A DNA stretch of 64,000 nucleotides from AWTP1-18 sp036504515 (lineage in GTDB: Bacteria; Pseudomonadota; Gammaproteobacteria; Burkholderiales; Rhodocyclaceae), in contig DASXVA010000012.1 in NCBI GenBank assembly GCA_036504515.1, positions 248,001 to 312,000 on the forward strand. Direction: 5' to 3'. This document shows, one piece after another, positions 27,707 through 35,062 of the stretch. The notes beneath the pieces are model-generated. The model searched no databases. It saw only the letters and a program-made list of their open reading frames with translations, and had not been told where the DNA came from. The translations under genes and the position numbers were made by a program. Numbering within the stretch: the stretch's first letter is position 1; every line of letters starts with the position of its first letter.

Positions 27707-28879
27707 TCAGGGCTCCGGAAAGGTCATGCTGAAACTCTGTTGCAGCCGATTGCTGAAATGCAAGCCCAAATGGCTGGCTGTTCTGAGATTCACGGCCAGT
27801 AACACATCCCGCAAAGGAAATTGGCCCTGATTGCTGGAGCCGGAAAGATTATCCAGTGCGGTTACGGCAAGATTTCGTCCTAACTGGGTCGTATCGGGGT
27901 AAAGGGAAAACAGGGCACCCCGTTTGACGTGAGAGAGATTGCTGGAAAAAACGGCAAGATTCCGATTCCAGGACTCACGAAGAATAAGCGGAAGAACAGT
28001 AGCTTCATCCACAGTCGTTACATCCTGCGGAAGCCAAAGAGCATCACGACGAGGATCGGCTGTGGCAAGAAAGTTCTGATAGCGCACAAGGGCCGTTGAT
28101 AGGTCACTGGCCTCTTCCGCGATCAACTCCAAGCCCGCCGCACGAGCAGATTCCTTCGCAATCCGAATGAGCCATCCACTATTTTGTGGGTCGTACACAA
28201 CATGCACCCGGCTTACTTCCGGCATCAGGGACTTGAGCCGATCAAATAGCAGGCTGGGGGCTGGCGCCAGACTCAGAAGGGTTAACTTTCGAACATCAGC
28301 CTCCGGCAGCGACAACAAGCCCCCTGCGACGATCTTCAAATCACTATTAAGCGCCATGGCCGTCTTGAGGCCATTCCGTCCAAGAGCAATGACAACCTTG
28401 ACATCCTGGCGGCGCAACTCGTTCGCAATGTCTTGGGAGTTTGAATTACTGCTGACCACGTAACGCACTACCCGACTTTTTGCCTTGTCTTCGATGCCAT
28501 CGATGATCTGGGAAAAAACACTGCGATAGGGCTCCGCAGACTCAGGATAAATGACAGCAATACTGCCGCCTCCGCTATTTGTTTCTGCGGCAAGACGAAC
28601 CAGATTGCGGGCATTGATGTCGGCGGCGATCACCATAGCGCCAGACTTGCTGGCATCCGCCATGTAGATTTGATTGTTCAGGATGAACTGATGGGCAAAA
28701 ACATCCGGATTCGATTCGATGCCCTTAAGAATCGAAGAAAGAGAAACCTCCTCAGCCCAGGCATCGTCCACCGCAAAGATGACAGCAACGTGCTCGAGTT
28801 TCTCACCATGGGCAAGGGGCAAGATGCCAAGCATCAGCAACGAGAGAATTCCCTGAATCAGTGAGTGAAGCGATCTCAT
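27707..28879 (-). CDS. Periplasmic ABC-type substrate-binding-like protein
   Basis: A 390-residue secreted protein of the ABC_sub_bind (PF04392-like) family. A Sec signal peptide is evident (SLLMLGILPLAHG, then EKLEHVAVIF). Two Rossmann-like lobes are suggested by VVIALGRNGLKTAMALN, VHVVYDPQNSGWLIRIAKES and RNLAVFSSNLSHVKRGALFS. No permease or ATPase gene is nearby. It is separated by only 7 bp from the downstream hybrid sensor, so it likely acts as that sensor's periplasmic ligand-binding partner rather than in transport. The ATG at 28879 gives a normal-length signal peptide; ATG 28906 is also possible. Confidence 0.8.
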   Translation of the reverse strand: MRSLHSLIQGILSLLMLGILPLAHGEKLEHVAVIFAVDDAWAEEVSLSSILKGIESNPDVFAHQFILNNQIYMADASKSGAMVIAADINARNLVRLAAETNSGGGSIAVIYPESAEPYRSVFSQIIDGIEDKAKSRVVRYVVSSNSNSQDIANELRRQDVKVVIALGRNGLKTAMALNSDLKIVAGGLLSLPEADVRKLTLLSLAPAPSLLFDRLKSLMPEVSRVHVVYDPQNSGWLIRIAKESARAAGLELIAEEASDLSTALVRYQNFLATADPRRDALWLPQDVTTVDEATVLPLILRESWNRNLAVFSSNLSHVKRGALFSLYPDTTQLGRNLAVTALDNLSGSSNQGQFPLRDVLLAVNLRTASHLGLHFSNRLQQSFSMTFPEP

Positions 28880-29235
28880 TCCAAACTGGACCTTTGCATA
28901 GACCATCGACAAGCCTACTCCCCCGTACCGACCGACCTGCTCCAATAAGTCAACCAAACTGCAAAGACAGTGGAAACAGGCTCAAGGACTTGATGACTCA
29001 TCGTATCTCGTTGCCATTCATACCAACGATGGCATGTTACCTCAAGGCCTCATTATTGAAGCATCTCAGCCAACCGTCGACGGCTACTAGCCACATCACA
29101 GCAAGCATCATTTGCTAGAAATTTTCGCCCTGACTTTCCAACACGATCAAAAATATATTGCAAAAACATATAACCTTTGTCATAGTCTAACGCCATATAA
29201 ATATCAAGCACACGCCTTTCTTGACGGAGATCAAA
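28880..29235. other. AT-rich divergent regulatory region
   Basis: About 356 bases between the minus-strand sensor operon and the plus-strand ThDP operon. It is markedly AT-rich from about 29090 to 29225. A perfect 10-bp palindrome CCGTCGACGG (29074-29083) is a candidate operator. Promoters for both directions must lie here, but no well-spaced sigma-70 or sigma-54 pair was convincing. No RNA gene was recognised. Confidence 0.5.
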
Positions 29236-31050
29236 ATGTCCGAGAAAGCTCTGAATACGACGACTGTGGTGACTCACGCACCGGAAGTGGCTGACTTGAT
29301 TGTTGCCTATTTGGAGCAACTCGGCATCGACTTTGTCTTCGGCGTACCCGGTGGAGCAATCGAGCCACTGTATAACGCATTAGCACGAAGTGCTCGCCGT
29401 GGCGGTCCCCGGCCAGTGGTGGCTCGCCATGAGGCCGGGGCTGCCTTTATGGCTGATGGCTACACCCGGGAAACAGGAAAAATTGGCGTCTGCTGTGCAA
29501 CATCGGGGCCTGGTGCTACAAATTTAATCACCGGTGTGGCCTGCGCTCACGACAATGAAATCCCTATGCTGGTCATTACCGGACAGCCTGTATTACCGGC
29601 CTTCGGCAAACGTGCCCTGCAAGAATCAGCCTGCACCGGCATTAACACGCTGGGTATGTTTCGTCACTGCTCCCGCTACAACTCACTGATATCCCACCCC
29701 GACCAAATCGAACACAAACTGGTGGATGCTTTGCTACATGCGGCACGCCCACCCCGGGGGCCAGTACACCTCACCGTTCCCCTGGACATAATGCGCAGTC
29801 CTATTGCCAGCGCCGTACCCAGCTACGATCTGCGTGCCATGCTGGCGCCACGGACCATGTTTGATCTGGATGCGTTCACCCTTCTTTGCGAACGAATTGA
29901 TCAAGCCAAAAATCCAGTCATGCTGATCGGCGGCTGGTGTGGTGAGGCAGCGCCAGCCATGCTCCAGTTAGCCAGTCGCCGCCAGATACCCTTTGTCACA
30001 ACCCCTGACGGGAAGGGTCTAGTTCCTCTTAACCATCCTTGGCATCGCGGCGTTTTCGGCTTTGCCGGCCATGTATCAGCAGCGGCAGCACTTCGCACAC
30101 CGGACATCGATTTGGTTTTAGCGGTGGGAACGACCTTGAACGAGTGGACCAGCAGTGGCTGGAGCGATGCTCTTCTCAATGACCGCCTAGTCCATATCGA
30201 CGCCAATGACGAGCATCTGATGCAATCCCCCATGGCCGGCCTTCACGTCAGAGGCAATCTACGCACAATCTTTGACCGACTACTAGCTCATCTGGACGCC
30301 AATCCCGCTCCTTCACGAAACATTACTCAGCAGGAGGATGCCGCCGATCCCCTGCGGTTCCTTACCCTTCAAGACAAAACCGATCTACTCTCCGACACCA
30401 AGCTGATTACGCCCCAGCGGTTGATGTATGAGCTTGGCAACCGGCTCCCATCGACGACCCGTTACTTGGCGGATGCGGGCAATAGCGTCGCGTGGAGTAT
30501 TCATTACCTGAGTCCAAACGATAGACGCCAGGAAGAAAGAAGGAAGAACAGCAAACTCAACCGCCGAATCCCTGGTCGTCGTCACTGCCATGCGGGCTGG
30601 CTCCGGGTCACTATGGACTTTGCCCCCATGGGCTGGGCCATTGGTGGTGCTGTTGGAACCGCACTGGGTAACCCGGAGGCCCCAGTCGTATGCATCACCG
30701 GCGATGGCAGCATGCTCATGAATGGCCAGGAGATTTCCGTCGCAGTAGCGGAAAAGCTGACGGTAATCTACGTTGTCCTCAACGATCATGCCTTGGGCAT
30801 GGTCAAGCACGGCCAACGCTTGGCTGGTGCTGAGCCTATCGGTTTTGAACTTCCCCCCACCGATTTTGCTGCCATGGCAAAGGCCATGGGTGCAGAGGGC
30901 TTCACCCTGAGACAGCCCGAGGATTTTGACTCCCTGGATATTCCTTCACTGCTTGAACGTAAGGGCCCGACCTTGCTTGACGTTCATATTGATCCCGAAC
31001 AAGTACCTCCCATGAGTCTGCGCATGCGCGTACTAGGAACAGCACCATGA
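29236..31050 (+). CDS. Thiamine-diphosphate-dependent enzyme, acetolactate-synthase-like
   Basis: A 604-residue ThDP enzyme of the AHAS/oxalyl-CoA-decarboxylase superfamily. The PYR domain carries the cofactor-activating Glu66 in ARHEAGAAFMADGYTRE and ATSGPGATNLITGV. The PP domain has the Mg/ThDP motif GDGSMLMNGQE (about 489-499) ending in VVLNDHALGM. Residues about 428-455 form an unusual Arg/Lys-rich insertion (from NDRRQEERR to RRHCHAGW) just before the PP domain. The ATG at 29236 has GGAG six bases upstream; a TTG at 29221 is rejected. It overlaps the next gene by ATGA. It is not a biosynthetic AHAS in context: no small subunit is present, and it is fused operonically to citrate-synthase-like genes. 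Substrate unknown. Confidence 0.88.
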   Translation: MSEKALNTTTVVTHAPEVADLIVAYLEQLGIDFVFGVPGGAIEPLYNALARSARRGGPRPVVARHEAGAAFMADGYTRETGKIGVCCATSGPGATNLITGVACAHDNEIPMLVITGQPVLPAFGKRALQESACTGINTLGMFRHCSRYNSLISHPDQIEHKLVDALLHAARPPRGPVHLTVPLDIMRSPIASAVPSYDLRAMLAPRTMFDLDAFTLLCERIDQAKNPVMLIGGWCGEAAPAMLQLASRRQIPFVTTPDGKGLVPLNHPWHRGVFGFAGHVSAAAALRTPDIDLVLAVGTTLNEWTSSGWSDALLNDRLVHIDANDEHLMQSPMAGLHVRGNLRTIFDRLLAHLDANPAPSRNITQQEDAADPLRFLTLQDKTDLLSDTKLITPQRLMYELGNRLPSTTRYLADAGNSVAWSIHYLSPNDRRQEERRKNSKLNRRIPGRRHCHAGWLRVTMDFAPMGWAIGGAVGTALGNPEAPVVCITGDGSMLMNGQEISVAVAEKLTVIYVVLNDHALGMVKHGQRLAGAEPIGFELPPTDFAAMAKAMGAEGFTLRQPEDFDSLDIPSLLERKGPTLLDVHIDPEQVPPMSLRMRVLGTAP

Positions 31051-31871
31051 GCCAGGAGTTGAACGCCGTTACCCTTCAAACCAGCATATGGGAGGAAGAA
31101 CCCGAGGCTGAAAACCCCTACGACGCCGCCTATTGCTATTGCCATGGCTATGACGTTTTTGGTGATCTGCTGGGACAGGTTGGCTATAGCGACTATCTCT
31201 ATCTCTTATTCAAAGGTGAGCCCCCCTCCCCGGAAACGTCAAAAGCCATGCAAATACTGGCGGTTGCCCTGGCCAACCCAGGCCCCCGAGATCCTTCCAC
31301 CCACGCGGCAATGGCAGCAGGTGTTGGCGGATCCACGGCAGCATCCACCTTGATGGCGGCCTTGGCTGTTGGCGCAGGTTCGAGCGGTGGTTCCCGCGAA
31401 ATTTACGACGCAATGATTGCCTGGCGTGCATGGACAGAGGCTGGCGATAACGAAGAGCAACGAATCGCGGCCCTGAGTATCCGTCGGACAAGCAGCAAAC
31501 AAGAAATCTGGCCCATTGTTGAACGACCACCAGGTTTTTCCGCTTATGGCCAGCAATGCGCCTTACCTGTAAAGCAATTGCTGGAGCTTCTGGCGAAAAC
31601 CCTTCCTGAGGGGCCTCTGGCCTGGTTACAACAGGAACGCCCAGCCTTGGAAAAGGTCGTGAGCCATCCCTTGGCCATAACCGGAGTTGTCGCAGCGGCA
31701 TTTACGCAAATAGGATTTACTGCCGACGAGGCTGAAATGCTCTTTCTCCTGCTGCGCTTACCCGGTGCTGCCGCCCATGCCCTGGAACAAAAGAAGCTGG
31801 GCTATCGTCACTTCCCCTTCTTTTCACAGATAGTCGAAGATGACCCGGATCACCCAGGGGAGCGGCCATGA
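31047..31871 (+). CDS. Half-length citrate-synthase-fold protein A (catalytic residues lost)
   Basis: A 274-residue protein alignable by eye with the C-terminal two-thirds of citrate synthase. The segment GAGSSGGSRE (about 109-118) matches GPLHGGANE, GFSAYG (163-168) matches GFGHRVY, and LPGAAAHALEQ (238-248) matches the late SGWxAHxLEQ segment. The three classical catalytic residues His, His and Asp are replaced by Ser113, Ala166 and about Thr212. It is shorter than the usual 370-430 residues. ATGA overlaps join it to the ThDP enzyme and to its partner. Acyl-CoA binding without citrate synthesis, or a non-catalytic subunit, is inferred. Automated annotation might call it citryl-CoA lyase, which the residues do not support. 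Confidence 0.75.
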   Translation: MSQELNAVTLQTSIWEEEPEAENPYDAAYCYCHGYDVFGDLLGQVGYSDYLYLLFKGEPPSPETSKAMQILAVALANPGPRDPSTHAAMAAGVGGSTAASTLMAALAVGAGSSGGSREIYDAMIAWRAWTEAGDNEEQRIAALSIRRTSSKQEIWPIVERPPGFSAYGQQCALPVKQLLELLAKTLPEGPLAWLQQERPALEKVVSHPLAITGVVAAAFTQIGFTADEAEMLFLLLRLPGAAAHALEQKKLGYRHFPFFSQIVEDDPDHPGERP

Positions 31872-32698
31872 CGACCAAAAACTCGCTCTCCGATTACGCA
31901 GGCCCTCTGCACTCCCGTGTTGGTGGTGCCTTTCCGGGTCAAAGGGCAATATTTCGAGGTCATGATCTTCATCGGGATTTGAAAGATATTCGCTGGCTTG
32001 GGCTCTATCTCTTTGGGATCACCGGCCGTCAATTCAGTGAGTCCCAATTACGAGTACTCGACGCCATATGGACTTACACCAGCTACCCTGATGCACGACT
32101 CTGGAACAACCGTGTTGCGGCCTTGGCTGGCAGCACCCGCAGTAGCGGCATCTTGGGCATATCCGCTGCGTTGGCTGTTTCTGAAGCCTCGATTTACGGT
32201 GGGCAGATCATCATTGCCATTGCAGGATTTCTTGAACAGGCAAAACAGAGAAATGAGGCCGGGGAAACACTAGAAACAATCGTGACCCAGTATTTGCAGG
32301 AACACCGAGGAATCCCCGGCTACGGGCGTCCGGTTCGGCGCATGGACATAGACGAACGGAACGGCCCCATCCTCACTCTGGCGCGACAAGAAGGTCTTGC
32401 CGATGGCCCCTATGTAAAGCTTGCTCTACAGATAGAAGAAATTCTGCTTTCCGGCCGTTGGCGCATGCGCATGAACTATGCAGCCATGTCCGCTGCGCTT
32501 TCCCTCGACATAGGCCTAGCACCCCAAGACCATTACTTGTACATGCTTCCGGTTTTCCTCGCAGGAATGCCTCCCTGCTACAAAGATGCACTGAATCGCC
32601 CCGAAGGAGCGACTTTTCCTCTGGCTTGCGCGCAAATTGAATACACCGGTCCTCGTCGTCGAAAGTGGAACAATGATGAGCAATCAAGAGATGATTAG
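31868..32698 (+). CDS. Half-length citrate-synthase-fold protein B (catalytic residues lost)
   Basis: A 276-residue paralogue of the preceding protein, also citrate-synthase-like. ASIYGGQ (107-113) corresponds to GPLHGGA, GIPGYGRPVRRMD (148-160) to GFGHRVYxxxDPR, and the C-terminus IEYTGPRRRKW (257-267) matches the RADYTGPxxxKF tail of CitZ-type enzymes well. The catalytic His, His and Asp are replaced by Tyr110, Arg154 and Ala205. It retains the C-terminal tail that protein A lacks, so the two could form a heterodimer with split roles. It overlaps protein A by ATGA, and a TonB receptor gene begins about 70 bp downstream. Confidence 0.75.
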   Translation: MTTKNSLSDYAGPLHSRVGGAFPGQRAIFRGHDLHRDLKDIRWLGLYLFGITGRQFSESQLRVLDAIWTYTSYPDARLWNNRVAALAGSTRSSGILGISAALAVSEASIYGGQIIIAIAGFLEQAKQRNEAGETLETIVTQYLQEHRGIPGYGRPVRRMDIDERNGPILTLARQEGLADGPYVKLALQIEEILLSGRWRMRMNYAAMSAALSLDIGLAPQDHYLYMLPVFLAGMPPCYKDALNRPEGATFPLACAQIEYTGPRRRKWNNDEQSRDD

Positions 32699-32767
32699 GC
32701 AATAATGCTTTTAAAAATACAAAATCGACTAATCAAAAAGTCTTTAAGGGAAGCGAAAGGCATGGTC

Positions 32768-34897
32768 ATGATTGCCAAATCGACAATCAGTCTCAGGGAA
32801 TTGAAACTCAAACCAATAGCGATCTGCATTGCTCTTGGCTGCGCACAAGGGGCCTGGGCGCAGGATGATGAAGATGACTTCGGGCTTTCTTTTGGTGAGA
32901 AAGCCACCGTCAGCATTGCCACGGGGAGCCAGCAACTACTGTCCCGAGCACCCGCCGTTGCTAGCGTCATTACTGCAGAAGAAATCCGCAACATGGGTGC
33001 CAAGGATATTGACGAAGTCTTGGTCAAAGTACCGGGGCTGCATGTTTCAAAATCTGAATACATGTCTTCCTCCCAGTATCTGATCCGGGGCATGACCAGC
33101 ACCTACAATCCTCAAGTGCTGATGCTGATGAACGGCGTCCCCATGACCAGCCTGTTCCTAAGCAATCGCACCGACTTCGGCACAAGTCTCCCGGTAGAAA
33201 ACATTTCCCGGATTGAAGTTATTCGCGGCCCTGGTTCAGCCTTGTATGGTGCAGATGCTTTTTCCGGCGTCATTAACATCATCACCAAGACTGCGAAAGA
33301 AATCGGCGGAACCCGTTACGGTTTTGGCGTTGGTTCCTTCAATACCCAGAACGCCTGGGTACAGTACGGTGGAGACTTGGGCGCAGTCGAAGTTGCCACT
33401 TACCTTCGTGTTGGCAAAACGGATGGGCAGCATGGCTCCATCAAAGCAGATGCCCAGACAGCGATTGATAAGGCACTAAATACCCATGCCTCCCTTGCCC
33501 CGGGAAGCATCAACGAAGGTTATAGCGCCATCGACGGCCAGGTTGACATGAGTTACGCCAATTGGCGCTGGCGCCTGGGTTACCGCCTGCGGGACAATAT
33601 CGAAACAGGTCCCGGTGTTGCGGATGCCCTTGACCCGACAGGCCGCGCAAAATCTGAACGCTATACCTCCGATCTCATTTGGCACGATGCCGATTTCCGA
33701 CCGGATTGGGATGTAACCGCCCAGGTCAGTTTTATGGACCAGGCCAATACTGTTACCACACCGCTCCAACTTTACCCGGCAGGTGCCTTCAACAACAATT
33801 TCCCGAATGGCGTTCTTGCCGCACCCAGTAAATGGGAAAGAGCACTAAGAACTTCTGCGAATCTGTCCTACACCGGTTGGCAAGACCATAAGCTGCGTTT
33901 TGGTTTCGGCCACGATGTTCAACAGATTTATCGGATAACCGAATCGAAAAATTATTCGGTCGTTATCGGTGGCGGAGGCCCCCAGCTAAACCCTCTCGGC
34001 GCCTACGTGGACGTTTCCTCCACGTCACCCTTCATGAAGACAGGGATTCGCCGACTCAATTACGCCTACATTCAGGATGAGTGGAATTTCATCCGCGATT
34101 GGACGCTGACAGCCGGGCTCCGTCACGACAAATACTCCGACTTCGGCGGCACTACAAACCCCCGGCTCGCACTGGTCTGGGATACCACTCAGACGATCAC
34201 CACGAAATTCATGCTCGGCCGGGCCTTCCGTGCCCCATCCTGGGTTGAGCAGTACAACATCAACAACCCTGTAGCCTTGGGAAACTCTGCCATCAAGCCT
34301 GAGACGATTACAACAGCCGAAGCGGCCATCTCTTGGCAGGCTGCTGCAGATGTTCAAGTCAATGCCAATATTTTCCATTATCAATGGAACGACATTATTC
34401 GCTTTGTGCCAAACGCGACGGCCAATACGGGCTCAACGGCACAAAATGCAGGAAAACAGCACGGCGACGGTATAGAGCTTGAAACCACTTGGGATGTCAG
34501 CCGGGAATTAAGACTGACAGGCAGCTTGTCGGCACAAAAATCCGTCGACGAAGCAACCGGCCTGGATGCGGGCCTCGCCCCCCACCGTCGTTATTTTGCC
34601 CAGGCCACATGGCGTATTGCCCCCCTATGGATTTTGGATACGACAGCCAATCTCGTTGCAGACCGGTCCCGTCAGCCTGGGGACACTCGCTCCAAGCTAG
34701 CGGACTACAGCACCCTTGACCTCGCCCTGCGCCGGGAGCGAATGTTCGGCAATTGGGAAGTTCGGGCCTCGGTATACAACCTGTTCAACGCAGATGTACG
34801 AGAACCAAGTCTTTGGGGAACATCCAGCGCCAACCTTCCCTTTGATTTACCAATGCCTGGCCGCACTTGGTACCTTCAGGTTGTGCACAGCCTGTAA
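32768..34897 (+). CDS. TonB-dependent outer-membrane receptor
   Basis: A 709-residue TonB-dependent receptor. The signal peptide ends at QGAWA before QDDEDDFGLSF. The plug domain shows SRAPAVASVITAEEI, the DEVLVKVPGLHV element, SSQYLIRGM, VLMLMNGVPM and IEVIRGPGSALYGADAFSGV, then INIITK. The C-terminal beta-barrel ends with TWYLQVVHSL. The start at 32768 has AAAGG seven bases upstream; 32762 and 32705 are alternatives. It is the fourth gene of the ThDP/citrate-synthase-like operon. Ligands of such receptors include siderophores, cobalamin and other scarce compounds; the plug is CirA/BtuB-like but does not fix the ligand. Confidence 0.92.
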   Translation: MIAKSTISLRELKLKPIAICIALGCAQGAWAQDDEDDFGLSFGEKATVSIATGSQQLLSRAPAVASVITAEEIRNMGAKDIDEVLVKVPGLHVSKSEYMSSSQYLIRGMTSTYNPQVLMLMNGVPMTSLFLSNRTDFGTSLPVENISRIEVIRGPGSALYGADAFSGVINIITKTAKEIGGTRYGFGVGSFNTQNAWVQYGGDLGAVEVATYLRVGKTDGQHGSIKADAQTAIDKALNTHASLAPGSINEGYSAIDGQVDMSYANWRWRLGYRLRDNIETGPGVADALDPTGRAKSERYTSDLIWHDADFRPDWDVTAQVSFMDQANTVTTPLQLYPAGAFNNNFPNGVLAAPSKWERALRTSANLSYTGWQDHKLRFGFGHDVQQIYRITESKNYSVVIGGGGPQLNPLGAYVDVSSTSPFMKTGIRRLNYAYIQDEWNFIRDWTLTAGLRHDKYSDFGGTTNPRLALVWDTTQTITTKFMLGRAFRAPSWVEQYNINNPVALGNSAIKPETITTAEAAISWQAAADVQVNANIFHYQWNDIIRFVPNATANTGSTAQNAGKQHGDGIELETTWDVSRELRLTGSLSAQKSVDEATGLDAGLAPHRRYFAQATWRIAPLWILDTTANLVADRSRQPGDTRSKLADYSTLDLALRRERMFGNWEVRASVYNLFNADVREPSLWGTSSANLPFDLPMPGRTWYLQVVHSL

Positions 34898-34909
34898 TTT
34901 TCAGCCACG

Positions 34910-34942
34910 TCACCTTTGTCCAACCTCCTGGATCGAAGGTGA
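34910..34942 (+). terminator. Inverted repeat downstream of the TonB receptor gene
   Basis: TCACCTT (34910-34916) and AAGGTGA (34936-34942) form a 7-bp stem with a 19-base loop just after the receptor gene. No T-run is present; a weak transcription end or an operator for mutS are both possible. Confidence 0.3.
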
Positions 34943-35062
34943 TGCCCCACCACGGCAAGCACTCAAGGCCTGAAACCACGGCCCCAGCGATCTTGATCTA
35001 AAACGACCGCTCACGGCATGGACGACTTAGGGCAAAATCCGCCCTCCACAGCGAGTACGTCC

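Noticed and set aside
29236..31050. Calling the ThDP enzyme a biosynthetic acetolactate synthase (ilvB)
   Set aside because: There is no regulatory-subunit gene (ilvH/ilvN) or ilvC nearby, it carries an unusual basic insertion, and it is coupled to citrate-synthase-like genes and a TonB receptor.
31047..32698. Annotating the two small proteins as functional citrate synthases or citryl-CoA lyases
   Set aside because: All three classical catalytic residues are replaced in both, and each is about 100 residues shorter than citrate synthase.
28880..34897. Integrative element or transposon boundaries around the ThDP/TonB locus
   Set aside because: No integrase, transposase, tRNA gene, direct target repeat or terminal inverted repeat was found at either side.
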